A stretch of 64,000 bases of DNA from contig NZ_CP035925.1 of assembly GCF_013373365.1 (NCBI RefSeq), forward strand, positions 124,001 through 188,000, in the 5' to 3' direction. This document shows, in pieces, positions 45,877 to 54,774 of this stretch. This DNA comes from Lentibacillus sp. CBA3610 (GTDB lineage Bacteria > Bacillota > Bacilli > Bacillales > Amphibacillaceae). The notes under the pieces are model-generated. The model did no database searches. It saw only the letters and a list, made by a program, of their open reading frames with translations, and was not told the DNA's origin. Every line of letters starts with the position of its first letter. The stretch's first letter is position 1. The position numbers were made by a program, and so were the translations under genes.

Positions 45877-47115
45877 CTACCCTGAGATTCGCTCCTGCTC
45901 TTGCGGCTGCTTCATAATCGATGCCATGAGCAGAACACCAACCATTCCCAGCACCAGAAATCCTAAACTCATCATGTAGCCCGGCACGATTCCCCCGATT
46001 GTAATGGCGGCACCACCAATGATCATCATGCCCTGCTCCATGAAACTGTCAATGGCCAGGTAGGAACTGCGCTGTGAATCGGGTGTGAGCTCTGCCAATA
46101 AGCTTTGCCTAACAGGTATCAGGATGAGTTCACCGAGGGAAATCAGCACCATAAACCCGACCAGAAGTGATGGCGAGACAGTATAACTGAGCAATGCATA
46201 ACTGACGACATAGACCGTCATCCCGTAAATCAGTCTGCTGTAATCAGATGTCCTTCGAATGAACCATGTGACAACCCCCACCGCAAACACCACAATTAAT
46301 GTGTTTTCTGCTTGCAGGATGCCTGTCATATTGATACCGCTAATTGTAAATGAACCGAACCAAGTCGTTTCTGCCATATTTCGTTCCAGGTTAACCGCAA
46401 TATAATTGGTCAAATGACTTTCAAGCGACAGGACAAGCATTGAAGCGATCATAAACATCATGAACGTCCGGTCTTTAAAAACAGCTCGATAATTGGCGAA
46501 TATGGAAGCAGGTTTCATGGTATTCCCGGTATCGACTGCTACAAATGTCTCACTGATGAAGAAATAGGTGATGACTCCGGATATGATGGTGACCGCTGCG
46601 ACTGTCAGAAACAGATAAAAAAGATAGTCTTCAAACAGGAATGCTCCGGTTATGCTACCGATTGCAATGGCCAAGTTGGAAATCCAGTACTGGGCAGTAA
46701 AAACAAAATTCCGCTCATTTTTACCGACAAGATCGAAAATCATTGCTGTCGACACAGGAATGTACAGACCGCTAAAAAACATGTTGATCATGAAAAGCAC
46801 AAAGCTGACATATGGCATGACGGTCCAGGGGGAGTTAAAGAAAGCAATTGCCAGATATGAAAGCCCCATTGCCGTTTCGGACAGCACCAGCAGTTTTTTG
46901 CGGCCAATCCGGTCAGACACGTAACCGCCGAAGAAACCGCCAACAATTCCCGAACCAATGACCAGGATGACGAGAATACCGGTAATGGCTGCTCCGACGA
47001 GCTGACTGAAATAGATGGCAATAAACGGCATGATCGCCATCGTTGCCATCGTGGTGACGAATTGCAGATAAAGACGTATTCTGATGGAGCGATGGAGCTG
47101 CCTGAATTTTTTCAT
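45877..47115 (-). CDS. MFS drug-efflux-type transporter
   Basis: 412 residues, twelve helices. Motif A GGYVSDRIGRKKLL lies between helices 2 and 3. An MDR-type efflux pump is suggested by the cognate TetR gene directly upstream, which it overlaps by four bases. Substrate unknown. Confidence 0.88.
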   Translation of the reverse strand: MKKFRQLHRSIRIRLYLQFVTTMATMAIMPFIAIYFSQLVGAAITGILVILVIGSGIVGGFFGGYVSDRIGRKKLLVLSETAMGLSYLAIAFFNSPWTVMPYVSFVLFMINMFFSGLYIPVSTAMIFDLVGKNERNFVFTAQYWISNLAIAIGSITGAFLFEDYLFYLFLTVAAVTIISGVITYFFISETFVAVDTGNTMKPASIFANYRAVFKDRTFMMFMIASMLVLSLESHLTNYIAVNLERNMAETTWFGSFTISGINMTGILQAENTLIVVFAVGVVTWFIRRTSDYSRLIYGMTVYVVSYALLSYTVSPSLLVGFMVLISLGELILIPVRQSLLAELTPDSQRSSYLAIDSFMEQGMMIIGGAAITIGGIVPGYMMSLGFLVLGMVGVLLMASIMKQPQEQERISG

Positions 47116-47705
47116 TGATGTACCTCCTGGATCCCAAATAGGCGAAGTGCCTGATTCTTAAATGTACTGGTTTGATGGGACTTGGAGTGGTCGGTGAAAC
47201 TCAGGCGCATGCCCATAAGAAACGCCAGATACCCGTAGCTTACCTCTTCTGGATTACTTTCCGGTAAAAACCCCTTATCCATCCCGGTTTCAACAATACT
47301 TTTAGTGAAAGAACGGAACTCATCTGCAAATTCGTCCAGTACTTCCATTTCATCAAAGCGTTCCGGCTGGCCGATAACATACTGGACGACCCGTAAGTAT
47401 TGCTCTTTTTCCATAAAGAGTCCAATATGCCGGTCTACCAGATTGTTAAAAGTTTCAAACGTCATAGATTCAAGCTCTTCGCGTGCGGCTAGCATATGTT
47501 GTCTAAATTCCTGAAGCGGTTCGGTTACACATGCCCGGAGTAGTGCTGCTTTGTTTTCGTAATAGGTAAAAACTGTCCCAAAGCTGACACCGGCCTCTTG
47601 GGCAATGTCTTTAATCGTCGTTTTGGAATAACCGTTTTCTGCAAAAAGCTTTAATCCGGTCTGGAAAATTGCTTCACGTTTTTCATTGGATTTTGGTTTC
47701 GCCAT
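47112..47705 (-). CDS. TetR-family transcriptional regulator
   Basis: 197 residues. N-terminal helix-turn-helix KTTIKDIAQEAGVSFGTVFT (about 28-47); the rest is a ligand-binding helical domain. Autoregulation is likely: a perfect 14-bp palindrome lies 21 bases upstream of the start. It probably represses itself and the MFS gene until an effector binds. Confidence 0.93.
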   Translation of the reverse strand: MAKPKSNEKREAIFQTGLKLFAENGYSKTTIKDIAQEAGVSFGTVFTYYENKAALLRACVTEPLQEFRQHMLAAREELESMTFETFNNLVDRHIGLFMEKEQYLRVVQYVIGQPERFDEMEVLDEFADEFRSFTKSIVETGMDKGFLPESNPEEVSYGYLAFLMGMRLSFTDHSKSHQTSTFKNQALRLFGIQEVHQ

Positions 47706-47725
47706 TTAAAGGGCTCCTTTAAATG

Positions 47726-47739
47726 ATTGATTAATCAAT
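47726..47739. promoter_or_regulatory. Candidate TetR operator
   Basis: ATTGATTAATCAAT is a perfect palindrome between the tetR start and the TATAATAAAT on the - strand. A second palindrome, TTTAAAGG/CCTTTAAA (47705-47723), covers the tetR ribosome site itself and could hide it in a hairpin. Confidence 0.7.
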
Positions 47740-47825
47740 TATTTATTATAGTTAAATTATTTCGTATTTGCAATAAAGGATTTATTAAAGTGGATATCGA
47801 AGTGAAGAAAGAGGAGGAGAACATC

Positions 47826-47879
47826 ATGCAGTTTAAATTATTGACTCAGAAGCAGGCTGAATCTACAGCTTTCCGCTAA
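47826..47879 (+). CDS. Possible 17-residue peptide or gene remnant
   Basis: MQFKLLTQKQAESTAFR with a superb AGGAGGAG seven bases upstream. Either the 5' stub of a lost gene or a leader peptide for the acetyltransferase 70 bases on. Confidence 0.3.
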   Translation: MQFKLLTQKQAESTAFR

Positions 47880-47952
47880 AGTCATTCGGAAGACCGAAAA
47901 GGTAAGTGAACAATCTTATTAAGCTATCCCATATGAAAAGGAGTCTGAAAAT

Positions 47953-48363
47953 ATGGCATTGGTCCTTAAAGAAAGAAACAACATAAACCCGGATCAATTG
48001 AAATACTTATATAGCAGTGTTCAGTGGACAGCCTATACAAACGATATGCCGCGATTGGTAGAGTCGATAAAAAACTCACTGAAAGTCATCACTGCCTGGG
48101 ATGGTGATCAGCTTATTGGATTGATCCGGGCTGTCGGTGACGGGTGTACGATTATCTATATTCAGGACATACTGGTTTTACCGGATTATCAAAATACTGG
48201 TGTCGGCTCACAATTAATGGAAAAACTCCTGCTGGAATATCAGAATGTGCGGCAGAAGGTTCTTTTGACACATGATGAATCGGTTACAAGAGCCTTCTAT
48301 GAAAAGCACGGATTCGAATCATGCGATCAGGGGGATGCGGTTGCCTTTGCCAGGTTGGAATGA
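47953..48363 (+). CDS. GNAT-family N-acetyltransferase
   Basis: 136 residues. The motif A region YIQDILVLPDYQNTGVGSQL is near residue 76, then TRAFYEKHGFE. AAAGGAG precedes the ATG. Substrate unknown; small members like this often modify small amines. Confidence 0.88.
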   Translation: MALVLKERNNINPDQLKYLYSSVQWTAYTNDMPRLVESIKNSLKVITAWDGDQLIGLIRAVGDGCTIIYIQDILVLPDYQNTGVGSQLMEKLLLEYQNVRQKVLLTHDESVTRAFYEKHGFESCDQGDAVAFARLE

Positions 48364-48469
48364 GGCAGTTTTCAAATTGAATTGAAAACGATATATTTAA
48401 AATTTCTGCCGAGTATGTTGTCCTTTTCAGACATATATAACACAATACATTAAAATAACCCATCATTCC

Positions 48470-48478
48470 TGCTATAAT
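48470..48478 (+). promoter_or_regulatory. Extended -10 promoter (TGCTATAAT)
   Basis: Perfect TGNTATAAT 25 bases upstream of the VOC gene, same type as at 4198, 9510 and 28583. It may also drive the glcD-like gene, which starts 18 bases after that gene's stop. Confidence 0.6.
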
Positions 48479-48503
48479 AGACGTAACAGAATGGAGGATT
48501 ACA

Positions 48504-48890
48504 ATGCGGATTAAAATCACGAGTGTATTCGTAGACGACCAGGATAAAGCGCTTCAATTTTACACGGAAGTTCTTGGCTTTCAGAAAAAAATGGATATGC
48601 CGGCAGGGGATTTCAAATGGGTGACCGTTGTATCACCGGAAGAGCCGGATGGTGTGGAGCTGCTGTTGGAGCCAAATAATAACGATGCGGCGAAAAATTA
48701 CCAGGAGGCCATTTATGAAGAAGGGATTCCAATAACATCTTTTGTCGTGGATGACATCCAAGCGGAATATGACCGTTTAACGAAACACGGCGTCGAATTT
48801 TCGGTGGAACCGACAGAAGCAGGTCCGGTAACATTTGCGATTTTTGATGATACGTGCGGGAACCTGATTCAGATTTCACAAGCAAGATAA
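48504..48890 (+). CDS. VOC-family (glyoxalase/bleomycin-resistance-like) protein
   Basis: 128 residues with two beta-alpha-beta-beta-beta modules: ITSVFVDDQDKALQFYTEVL and TSFVVDDIQAEYDRLTKHGV. The ending DDTCGNLIQISQ carries the metal-site region. Substrate unknown. GGAGG before the ATG. Confidence 0.87.
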   Translation: MRIKITSVFVDDQDKALQFYTEVLGFQKKMDMPAGDFKWVTVVSPEEPDGVELLLEPNNNDAAKNYQEAIYEEGIPITSFVVDDIQAEYDRLTKHGVEFSVEPTEAGPVTFAIFDDTCGNLIQISQAR

Positions 48891-48908
48891 AGAGGGAGGA
48901 CGTTTTAT

Positions 48909-50291
48909 ATGGAGGGGACACAAACGAAAACGAAACTGGTGGAGGAACTGCGGGAAGTGTTGGCAAACGAACGTGTGACGACAAATGAAACCATATTGGA
49001 GCAGCACAGTTCGGATGAATCGTACCACACACCACAGTTGCCGGACATTGTCGTGTTTCCGGAAAATGCCGATGAAGTGAGTAAGATAATGAAATTGGCA
49101 AACGCGTACGATGCACCTGTTGTGCCATATGGTTACGGATCCAGTCTTGAGGCGAATGTTATTCCGGAGCAGGGCGGCATTGTGATTGATTTTGCCAACA
49201 TGAACAAGATTTTGGAAGTACGGGAAGATGATTTTCTTGTCAAAGTGCAGCCAGGTGTTACCCGTTCACAGCTGGAAAAAGAGTTGAAAAAGTACGGACT
49301 GTTTTTCACGGTTGATCCTGGTGCGGATGCGACACTTGGCGGAATGGCGTCAACAAATGCCAGTGGCACAACGTCAGTAAAATACGGCATCATGCGTGAT
49401 AATGTGCGTGATATGGAAGTTGTGATGGCGGACGGTTCGATTATACATACCGGCAGCATGGCAGCTAAGTCATCGTCCGGTTATAATCTGAATGGACTGT
49501 TCATCGGTTCAGAAGGGACATTGGGCTGTTTCACTGAGCTGACATTGAAAGTCATTGGCATTCCTGAGCACATTATGGCTGCAAGAGCTGAGTTTGATAG
49601 TGTTGATGATGCCGTAAATGCAGTGATTGCTGTTATGCAGGCTGGAATTCCGATTGCCCGCGTGGAGCTGGTGGATCAGGAAGCCATTAAACAGATGAAT
49701 TTATATAGTGAAACCGGTTATCATGAAGTGCCAACATTGTTTCTTGAACTGCACGGGAATGAGGCGGGCTTGAAGCATGATATCGAGTTTATGGAAGAAA
49801 TTGTGAATGATATGCACTGCAGGCAAATTGAATTTGAAACGGAGACTGCCGGGCGCAATAAGCTGTGGGAAGCACGTCACAATGCAGCATACGCATTCAT
49901 TCACAATCATCCGGGCAGAAAGCAGATGGTCACAGATGTTTGTGTGCCGATTTCCGAACTGGCCGGTGCTGTGAAAGACGCGCGGGTTGCTATTGGTGAA
50001 TCCGGGCTTTCCGGCGGTATTGTCGGGCATGTCGGGGACGGCAATTATCATATTTTATTGATGCTTGATCCAGGCAATCCGGATGATATTGAGCGTGCGG
50101 ACCAAGTGAACGAGCGAATTGTCAGCTATGCACTTGAACGTGGCGGTACATGTACAGGTGAACATGGCGTCGGAACAGGAAAACAAAAATACCAGGAACG
50201 CGAACATGGCGAGGCGCTCAGTGTCATGCGCAAAATCAAGCATGCTCTTGATCCTGATGACATGCTGAATCCAGGAAAAATTATAAATTAA
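48909..50291 (+). CDS. FAD-linked D-lactate/glycolate dehydrogenase (GlcD-like)
   Basis: 460 residues. The FAD-binding PCMH domain (about 45-225) carries VVPYGYGSSLEANV, TVDPGADATLGGMASTNASG and GSEGTLGCFTELTLKV. The C-terminal oxidase domain ends GGTCTGEHGVGTGKQKY and DPDDMLNPGKI. It oxidises a D-2-hydroxy acid (lactate or glycolate) and feeds electrons to the respiratory chain. No glcE/glcF neighbours, so D-lactate is the likelier substrate. AGGGAGG precedes the ATG. Confidence 0.93.
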   Translation: MEGTQTKTKLVEELREVLANERVTTNETILEQHSSDESYHTPQLPDIVVFPENADEVSKIMKLANAYDAPVVPYGYGSSLEANVIPEQGGIVIDFANMNKILEVREDDFLVKVQPGVTRSQLEKELKKYGLFFTVDPGADATLGGMASTNASGTTSVKYGIMRDNVRDMEVVMADGSIIHTGSMAAKSSSGYNLNGLFIGSEGTLGCFTELTLKVIGIPEHIMAARAEFDSVDDAVNAVIAVMQAGIPIARVELVDQEAIKQMNLYSETGYHEVPTLFLELHGNEAGLKHDIEFMEEIVNDMHCRQIEFETETAGRNKLWEARHNAAYAFIHNHPGRKQMVTDVCVPISELAGAVKDARVAIGESGLSGGIVGHVGDGNYHILLMLDPGNPDDIERADQVNERIVSYALERGGTCTGEHGVGTGKQKYQEREHGEALSVMRKIKHALDPDDMLNPGKIIN

Positions 50292-50411
50292 GTGAAGCGC
50301 TGATATTCGGGTCGAAACGCATGATAAGCTCATTCTGTATAAATTTTCTGCATCATTTGGTAAACTATAAGAAATACAAGCCTAATGGCGGCAGAATGGT
50401 GGTGATTCAGA

Positions 50412-51288
50412 ATGAGTTCTTTGTTAGCTGATCATGCATGGTATGAATTGGTGGGCCCCGTTACGCTGGCGGCAGCAGTGCTTCTCTGTTATTGGTATAT
50501 TCAAAACCATTATCAAATCACCCTATTATAATGTAACAAACACACAAATGATGTATTTTTTCATAGCGGTCAGTTTGTTTGTTTTGGTAAAAGGGACGCC
50601 TTTTGCTGTCATTGCCGGCAACTATTTGTTCAGTGCGCTTATACTGCAGCTTTCCGTCACGTTTTTTATGACAGTGCCGTTGTTCATCCTTAGTTTGCCG
50701 GAGCAATATCTGGCAGTCTTTTTCTGGCGCCACAGACGGTCAAAAATAGCAAAAATGCTATTTAAGTACCCTTGGCCACTGGCGATCATGTTTAATGGAC
50801 TTGTCACACTATTTTTTGTCCCGTCAGTTTTTAATTTCATTCACGGGAATATACTGCAGTTTTTCTATGAGGTGCTGCTGGTTACGTTTGCTTTTCTTAC
50901 ATGGTGGGTCATTATCGAGCCTTCGGAGGAAGTGGCTGATCATAGTTATTTCAAGCGACTCGTTTATGTATTTTTTATGGCGTTGTTCCTCATGCCGATC
51001 GGAATCTTTCTTTTGGTTTTGCAGGATCCGGTCTACACCTCGTATACGGCGGTCTCAGGTGAACTGATTCCTGCGTTGACGGCTGTTTATGATCAGCATC
51101 TTGCAGGCGGGGTACTGAAATTCATGCAGTTGACAAGCTATTCGTTCGCCCTGTTTTACCTGCTGAAAATGTGGGGATTGCGTGAGGAGGAAAACGAAGG
51201 GAAAGTCGATGATGACACAGTCGTTGTTCAAGGCATTCCCATCAAATTGAATGAACACAACAAGCGAAATAGATGGAAAAAACGATAA
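50412..51288 (+). pseudogene. ctaG: Cytochrome c oxidase assembly factor CtaG, single frameshift
   Basis: The natural start is the ATG at 50412 (GGTGGTGATT upstream): MSSLLADHAWYELVGPVTLA, first helix, then a stop at about 50529. One frame over the protein continues YYNVTNTQMMYFFIAVSLFV and LVKGTPFAVI to the end. Removing one C from CACCCTA near 50520 joins them into a protein of about 290 residues with seven helices. CtaG inserts copper into or assembles caa3 oxidase in Bacillus. One lesion only, so error or recent mutation. Confidence 0.85.
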
Positions 51289-51390
51289 AGAAAAACTCAG
51301 GCCCAGCCTCTTCTTTCCAGAGGTCAGAGGCCGGAAGTCAGACTTGAAGAAATCGCTGAATTAGCCGATTTCAAAGTTGGAAACTTCTCC
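51289..51390 (-). repeat. Dispersed hairpin element, copy 3 of 3
   Basis: Inverted relative to the copies at 12183 and 21482. On the - strand it reads GAAATCGGC...GCGATTTC, then GTCTGACTTCCGG, CTCTGACCTCTGG and GAGGCTGGGCCTGAGTTTTT. It starts one base after the ctaG stop. Confidence 0.8.
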
Positions 51391-51407
51391 TGAAATTAAA
51401 TTTAAAT

Positions 51408-51445
51408 AAAACAGCTTGCGGCATCAATGGCTGCAAGCTGTTTTT
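51408..51445. terminator. Bidirectional terminator
   Basis: AAACAGCTTGC pairs with GCAAGCTGTTT, followed by TTTT on the + strand and A-run/T-run on the other. Between ctaG (+) and the YxjG-like gene (-). Confidence 0.85.
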
Positions 51446-51456
51446 TTAGTTGTTTG

Positions 51457-52563
51457 CTATCCCCAAACTTCTTCAGCTACGTCCACGATAAATTTCAGCT
51501 TGGCCCACTGCTCTTCCTCGGTCAGTTCATTGCCATGGTGTGTTGAAGCAAATCCGCATTGCGGGCTTAAACAGAGCTGTTCCAGTGGCACGATGTCAGA
51601 TGCACGTTTAATTCGCTCAACAACGTCCTGTTTGTCTTCCAGTTCGCCCGACTTCGATGTCACGATACCAAGCACAACGCGTGGTCCATTTTCCGGAATG
51701 TATTTAAGGGGATTGAAGCTTCCAGAGCGTTCATCATCATACTCAAGGAAAAACCCATCGACGTTGCCTTTTGCAAACAGCTTAGGCGCTATGCGGTCAT
51801 ATCCGCCCTCGAACGCCCATGTAGAGCGATAATTGCCCCGGCATAAATGCACGGTCACCGTTAAGTCATCCGGTTTTGTCGCCAGACTTTCATTCAGGAC
51901 ACGGACTGCCAGGTTTATCCGATAATCACGTTCTTCACCCGGATCCTCGTTCCATGGTACGTTGTCAGAACCCAGACCGGCAATATAAACATCATCAAAC
52001 TGCAGGTAGCGCAGGCCGGCATCGTAAAAAGCCTGGACTGCATCCTGATAAGTTTTGATGATATTTTCCGCATACGTCTCCAAATCCGGATATATGTCCG
52101 GGTTACGGATGCCATCATTGAAGAACATATTCGGACTAGGGATGGCAAATTTCACATCCGCCCTGGCGTCAACAGTGTCAATCAGATATTTGACATCCTG
52201 CAAAAACGGGTGGTCCGGATTAAAGGAAATGTTACCGGTGTTCCACACATTGCGTTTTTCCGATTCCTCACCTTTAAACGCATAACCTTGTTCAGGAACG
52301 TAGCCTTCAAATCCGTTTAAATGCTCCATGAAATCAAGATGAAAAAATGTGCGGCGAAACTCGCCATCGGTTACAGCCTGTAAGCCGGACTCAATTTGCT
52401 TTTCGACGACGCGTTTAATCTCTGTATTTTCCGCCTCTCGTAACTGATCAGCGGTAATATTGCCCTTTTTGAATTCACTTCTTGCTTCGTGCAGGCGATC
52501 AGGGCGCAGCAGGCTGCCGACGTGGTCTGCACGGAATGGTGCTTTTGTGAGTGTTTTAGTCAT
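51457..52563 (-). CDS. Cobalamin-independent methionine synthase-type protein (YxjG/YxjH-like)
   Basis: 368 residues from the ATG at 52563 (GAAGGA upstream). APFRADHVGSLLRPDRLHEA at the start, zinc ligands in VHLCRGNYRS and LSPQCGFAS. This is the C-terminal catalytic half of MetE alone, as in Bacillus YxjG/YxjH, which make methionine from homocysteine with a methyl donor not yet certain. It lies 40 bases after the cyclase gene in a SAM-riboswitch operon, which supports a methionine role. Confidence 0.92.
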   Translation of the reverse strand: MTKTLTKAPFRADHVGSLLRPDRLHEARSEFKKGNITADQLREAENTEIKRVVEKQIESGLQAVTDGEFRRTFFHLDFMEHLNGFEGYVPEQGYAFKGEESEKRNVWNTGNISFNPDHPFLQDVKYLIDTVDARADVKFAIPSPNMFFNDGIRNPDIYPDLETYAENIIKTYQDAVQAFYDAGLRYLQFDDVYIAGLGSDNVPWNEDPGEERDYRINLAVRVLNESLATKPDDLTVTVHLCRGNYRSTWAFEGGYDRIAPKLFAKGNVDGFFLEYDDERSGSFNPLKYIPENGPRVVLGIVTSKSGELEDKQDVVERIKRASDIVPLEQLCLSPQCGFASTHHGNELTEEEQWAKLKFIVDVAEEVWG

Positions 52564-52603
52564 TTTAATCCTTCTTTCTGTGTGTATAGTTTTCATAAAT
52601 ATT

Positions 52604-53344
52604 TTAAGGCAAAATAGCAAAGGAACGTACCGGAAATCCGGTTGCACCTTTTGCTTTTGGCACAATGTTGAAAATTATGGCACCTTTAGCGGGGACTTTA
52701 TCAAGATTGGTCATGACTTCCACCTGGAACGTGTCCTGGTCGAGCACATAATATTCGGCTACGAGTGCGCCGTTTTTCTGGAAATCAACGGCTGAGTCGG
52801 TATCGAATGTTTCGTGACCGATTGCCTTGATATTCCGCTGTTCAAATAAGAATTGCAGTGCTTCCACCGACCAGCCGGGTGCGTGACTGTTACCTTCATC
52901 ATCTTTGTTGTCGAATGATTCCTGATTCGGCCACCGTTTGCTCCAGTCAGTACGCAGCGCAACAAACGAACCCGATTCAATCTCGCCGTGTTCTTCCTCG
53001 AATTTCAGAATATCATCTGAATCGAGTGTGAAATCATGGTTTTCGGCGGCTTCTTTTGATTTGTCAATAACGATCAGCGGCAGCACTAACTCCTGAAGCT
53101 CTAATTCATGCACATAACGTTGATCACCAGGGACAAAGTGAATGGGGGCATCGATATGTGTCCCATATTGCCCCGGAAACGTAAATTGCTGGGCAAAAAA
53201 CCCGTCATCATGGTCGAAAAGTGTCTTGAAATCTGCCGGATCAAAAGCTGAAAAATGGGGTGAATCTGGTCCGAATGCATGCGTTAAATCAACCCATTCC
53301 TTTTCCTTTAATAAATTGATTGCTTCGATCAATGTGTTGCTCAT
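52604..53344 (-). CDS. Cyclase-family (kynurenine formamidase-like) metal hydrolase
   Basis: 246 residues. GQYGTHIDAPIHFVPGD is the H.GTH.D.P.HF metal motif of the cyclase family, with GWSVEALQFLFEQRNIKAIG following. Family members hydrolyse amides or esters such as N-formylkynurenine. Its position as first gene after a SAM-I riboswitch, ahead of a methionine synthase, suggests a sulfur-amino-acid salvage reaction instead; that is inference. Confidence 0.85.
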   Translation of the reverse strand: MSNTLIEAINLLKEKEWVDLTHAFGPDSPHFSAFDPADFKTLFDHDDGFFAQQFTFPGQYGTHIDAPIHFVPGDQRYVHELELQELVLPLIVIDKSKEAAENHDFTLDSDDILKFEEEHGEIESGSFVALRTDWSKRWPNQESFDNKDDEGNSHAPGWSVEALQFLFEQRNIKAIGHETFDTDSAVDFQKNGALVAEYYVLDQDTFQVEVMTNLDKVPAKGAIIFNIVPKAKGATGFPVRSFAILP

Positions 53345-53395
53345 ATTCCCACCTCATCTAAATATTTATTGAATTCATAACGAACATGACAATGC

Positions 53396-53425
53396 AAAAA
53401 GCCCCTTCCTATAAGAAGAGGCTTG
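53396..53425 (-). terminator. Riboswitch-controlled intrinsic terminator
   Basis: On the - strand AAGCCTCTTC pairs with GAAGGGGCTT, followed by TTTGC. Its 5' arm (CTCTTCTTAT) is also complementary to the 3' part of the riboswitch P1 region (ATAAGAAGAG), giving the antiterminator. Confidence 0.85.
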
Positions 53426-53445
53426 AATTCATAGTCATTCACTCT

Positions 53446-53540
53446 TCTTATCTGTAAGCATAACGCTTTCTGGAATTAGCACAGTCATAGACCGATGCTG
53501 AGGCTTCAAAGGGCCAGTCCCTCCACCTCTCTGGATAAGA
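53446..53540 (-). promoter_or_regulatory. SAM-I (S-box) riboswitch aptamer
   Basis: On the - strand: P1 arm CTTATC, then AGAGGTGGAGGGACTGGCCC, GAAGCCTCAGCA, GTGCTAATTCCA and the closing AGATAAG. These are the conserved S-box segments in order. SAM binding stabilises P1, frees the terminator at 53396 and stops transcription. It controls the cyclase-family and YxjG-like genes. The rest of the 335-base gap (53541-53679) holds the promoter region and start of a small + gene. Confidence 0.95.
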
Positions 53541-53679
53541 ACGATTTATTCAGTTATGTATTAATGAACAGATTACACCCGTTATGGTTGAATGTCAAGA
53601 ACAATCTTCAAAAGGAGTGTGTGAGCTCTATTATGTTAAAATATTTATAAGCTAATGACAAAGACGGGGAGGACAATAA

Positions 53680-53865
53680 TTGAGCGGGGAAGCAAAATTT
53701 GAGATTGGTTTTCATATTTTCATATTACTGGTTTCAGTCGGAATCGTTTTTTCATACGCCATGAGTGACTTCCAGGTTTTTTATATGACTCTCGGTGTCA
53801 TTATTGGGGCGATTAGTCTTATTCGACTTGTGAAGCTGCTGAAAAAACCGGAAACGAAGAAATAA
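53680..53865 (+). CDS. Small two-helix membrane protein (61 residues)
   Basis: TTG start with GGGGAGG seven bases upstream. Helices at about 7-27 and 31-50, then a basic tail KLLKKPETKK. No family recognised. Confidence 0.7.
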   Translation: MSGEAKFEIGFHIFILLVSVGIVFSYAMSDFQVFYMTLGVIIGAISLIRLVKLLKKPETKK

Positions 53866-53949
53866 AGTAAACCCATACATTTTTGTGTATACCCTCCTTG
53901 TTAAGATTAGAAATGTAAGAACTTATTAAAACAAGGGGAGGAAATCCGA

Positions 53950-54756
53950 ATGAAAAAGCCGTGGTATAAGAAGATTTGGGTTTGGGTGGTTGCTGTTATT
54001 ATCATAATAGCAATTGGGACAGTAAATTCTGATGATGTAGAGGAAGATGAGGCTGCCGCGGAAACAGATGCAACGGAAACAACAGAAGATAATGATACAG
54101 ATACGTCAGGGAATACCGATGAAACAGATACAACAGAAACAAATACATCTGAAGCAGATACAGAAGTGGAAGAAACTGACGAGTCAACAGAAGAGAATGT
54201 CGAGGAAGAAACTGTTGAAGAAACACCTCAGGAAAAAGCACTCAGAGAAGTTGTTGAGCTGATGGATGAAGGATTAGCTTTTGATACGGGCTCTTACGTT
54301 GAAGGCGACATTCCAGAAGGGGAATATGCGTTCATTCCATTTGATGGCAGCGGCAAATATTATAGCGAAACGGACAGTGCCGGTAACATTATCGATAATG
54401 AAAATTTTGATAGCTTCGGATACGTATATGTGCATGGCGCTGCGAATTTGGAAACACATGGCGTATTAGTCAGTGTCGATGCATTTGAAGAGTTGAATGT
54501 CAGCGGGGCCAAAGAACTCTATGAACAGATGAATGGTGCTGAAGACTATAAGGAATCCGGAATGTATAAAATTGGCGATGATATCGAACCAAACCAATAT
54601 ACGATTGAAAGCATGGGTGAAGGCTATACAGCCATATTATCCGGTCCTGTCGGCGATAATGAAATTGTTGACAATAACATTTTCAATGGAAAATATAATG
54701 TTAATGTCTCAGATGGCCAGTATTTAAAAGTTTCGAAAGGCAAACTTGCTGATTAA
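53950..54756 (+). CDS. Membrane-anchored protein with long Thr/Glu-rich stalk
   Basis: 268 residues. A membrane anchor (about 9-25) is followed by an acidic low-complexity stalk of about 70 residues (ETDATETTEDNDTDTSGNTD and similar) and an outer domain of about 170 residues with two related halves: GSYVEGDIPEGEYAFIPFDG and GMYKIGDDIEPNQYTIESMG, each a G.Y.GDIP.GEY-type module. Such modules occur in Bacillus surface proteins of unknown role. AGGGGAGG precedes the ATG. Confidence 0.75.
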   Translation: MKKPWYKKIWVWVVAVIIIIAIGTVNSDDVEEDEAAAETDATETTEDNDTDTSGNTDETDTTETNTSEADTEVEETDESTEENVEEETVEETPQEKALREVVELMDEGLAFDTGSYVEGDIPEGEYAFIPFDGSGKYYSETDSAGNIIDNENFDSFGYVYVHGAANLETHGVLVSVDAFEELNVSGAKELYEQMNGAEDYKESGMYKIGDDIEPNQYTIESMGEGYTAILSGPVGDNEIVDNNIFNGKYNVNVSDGQYLKVSKGKLAD

Positions 54757-54774
54757 GTGAAAAGATAATTGTGA

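Noticed and set aside
48613..49128. 171-codon ORF antisense to VOC and glcD-like genes
   Set aside because: Shadow ORF with His/Pro/Ser-rich random composition.
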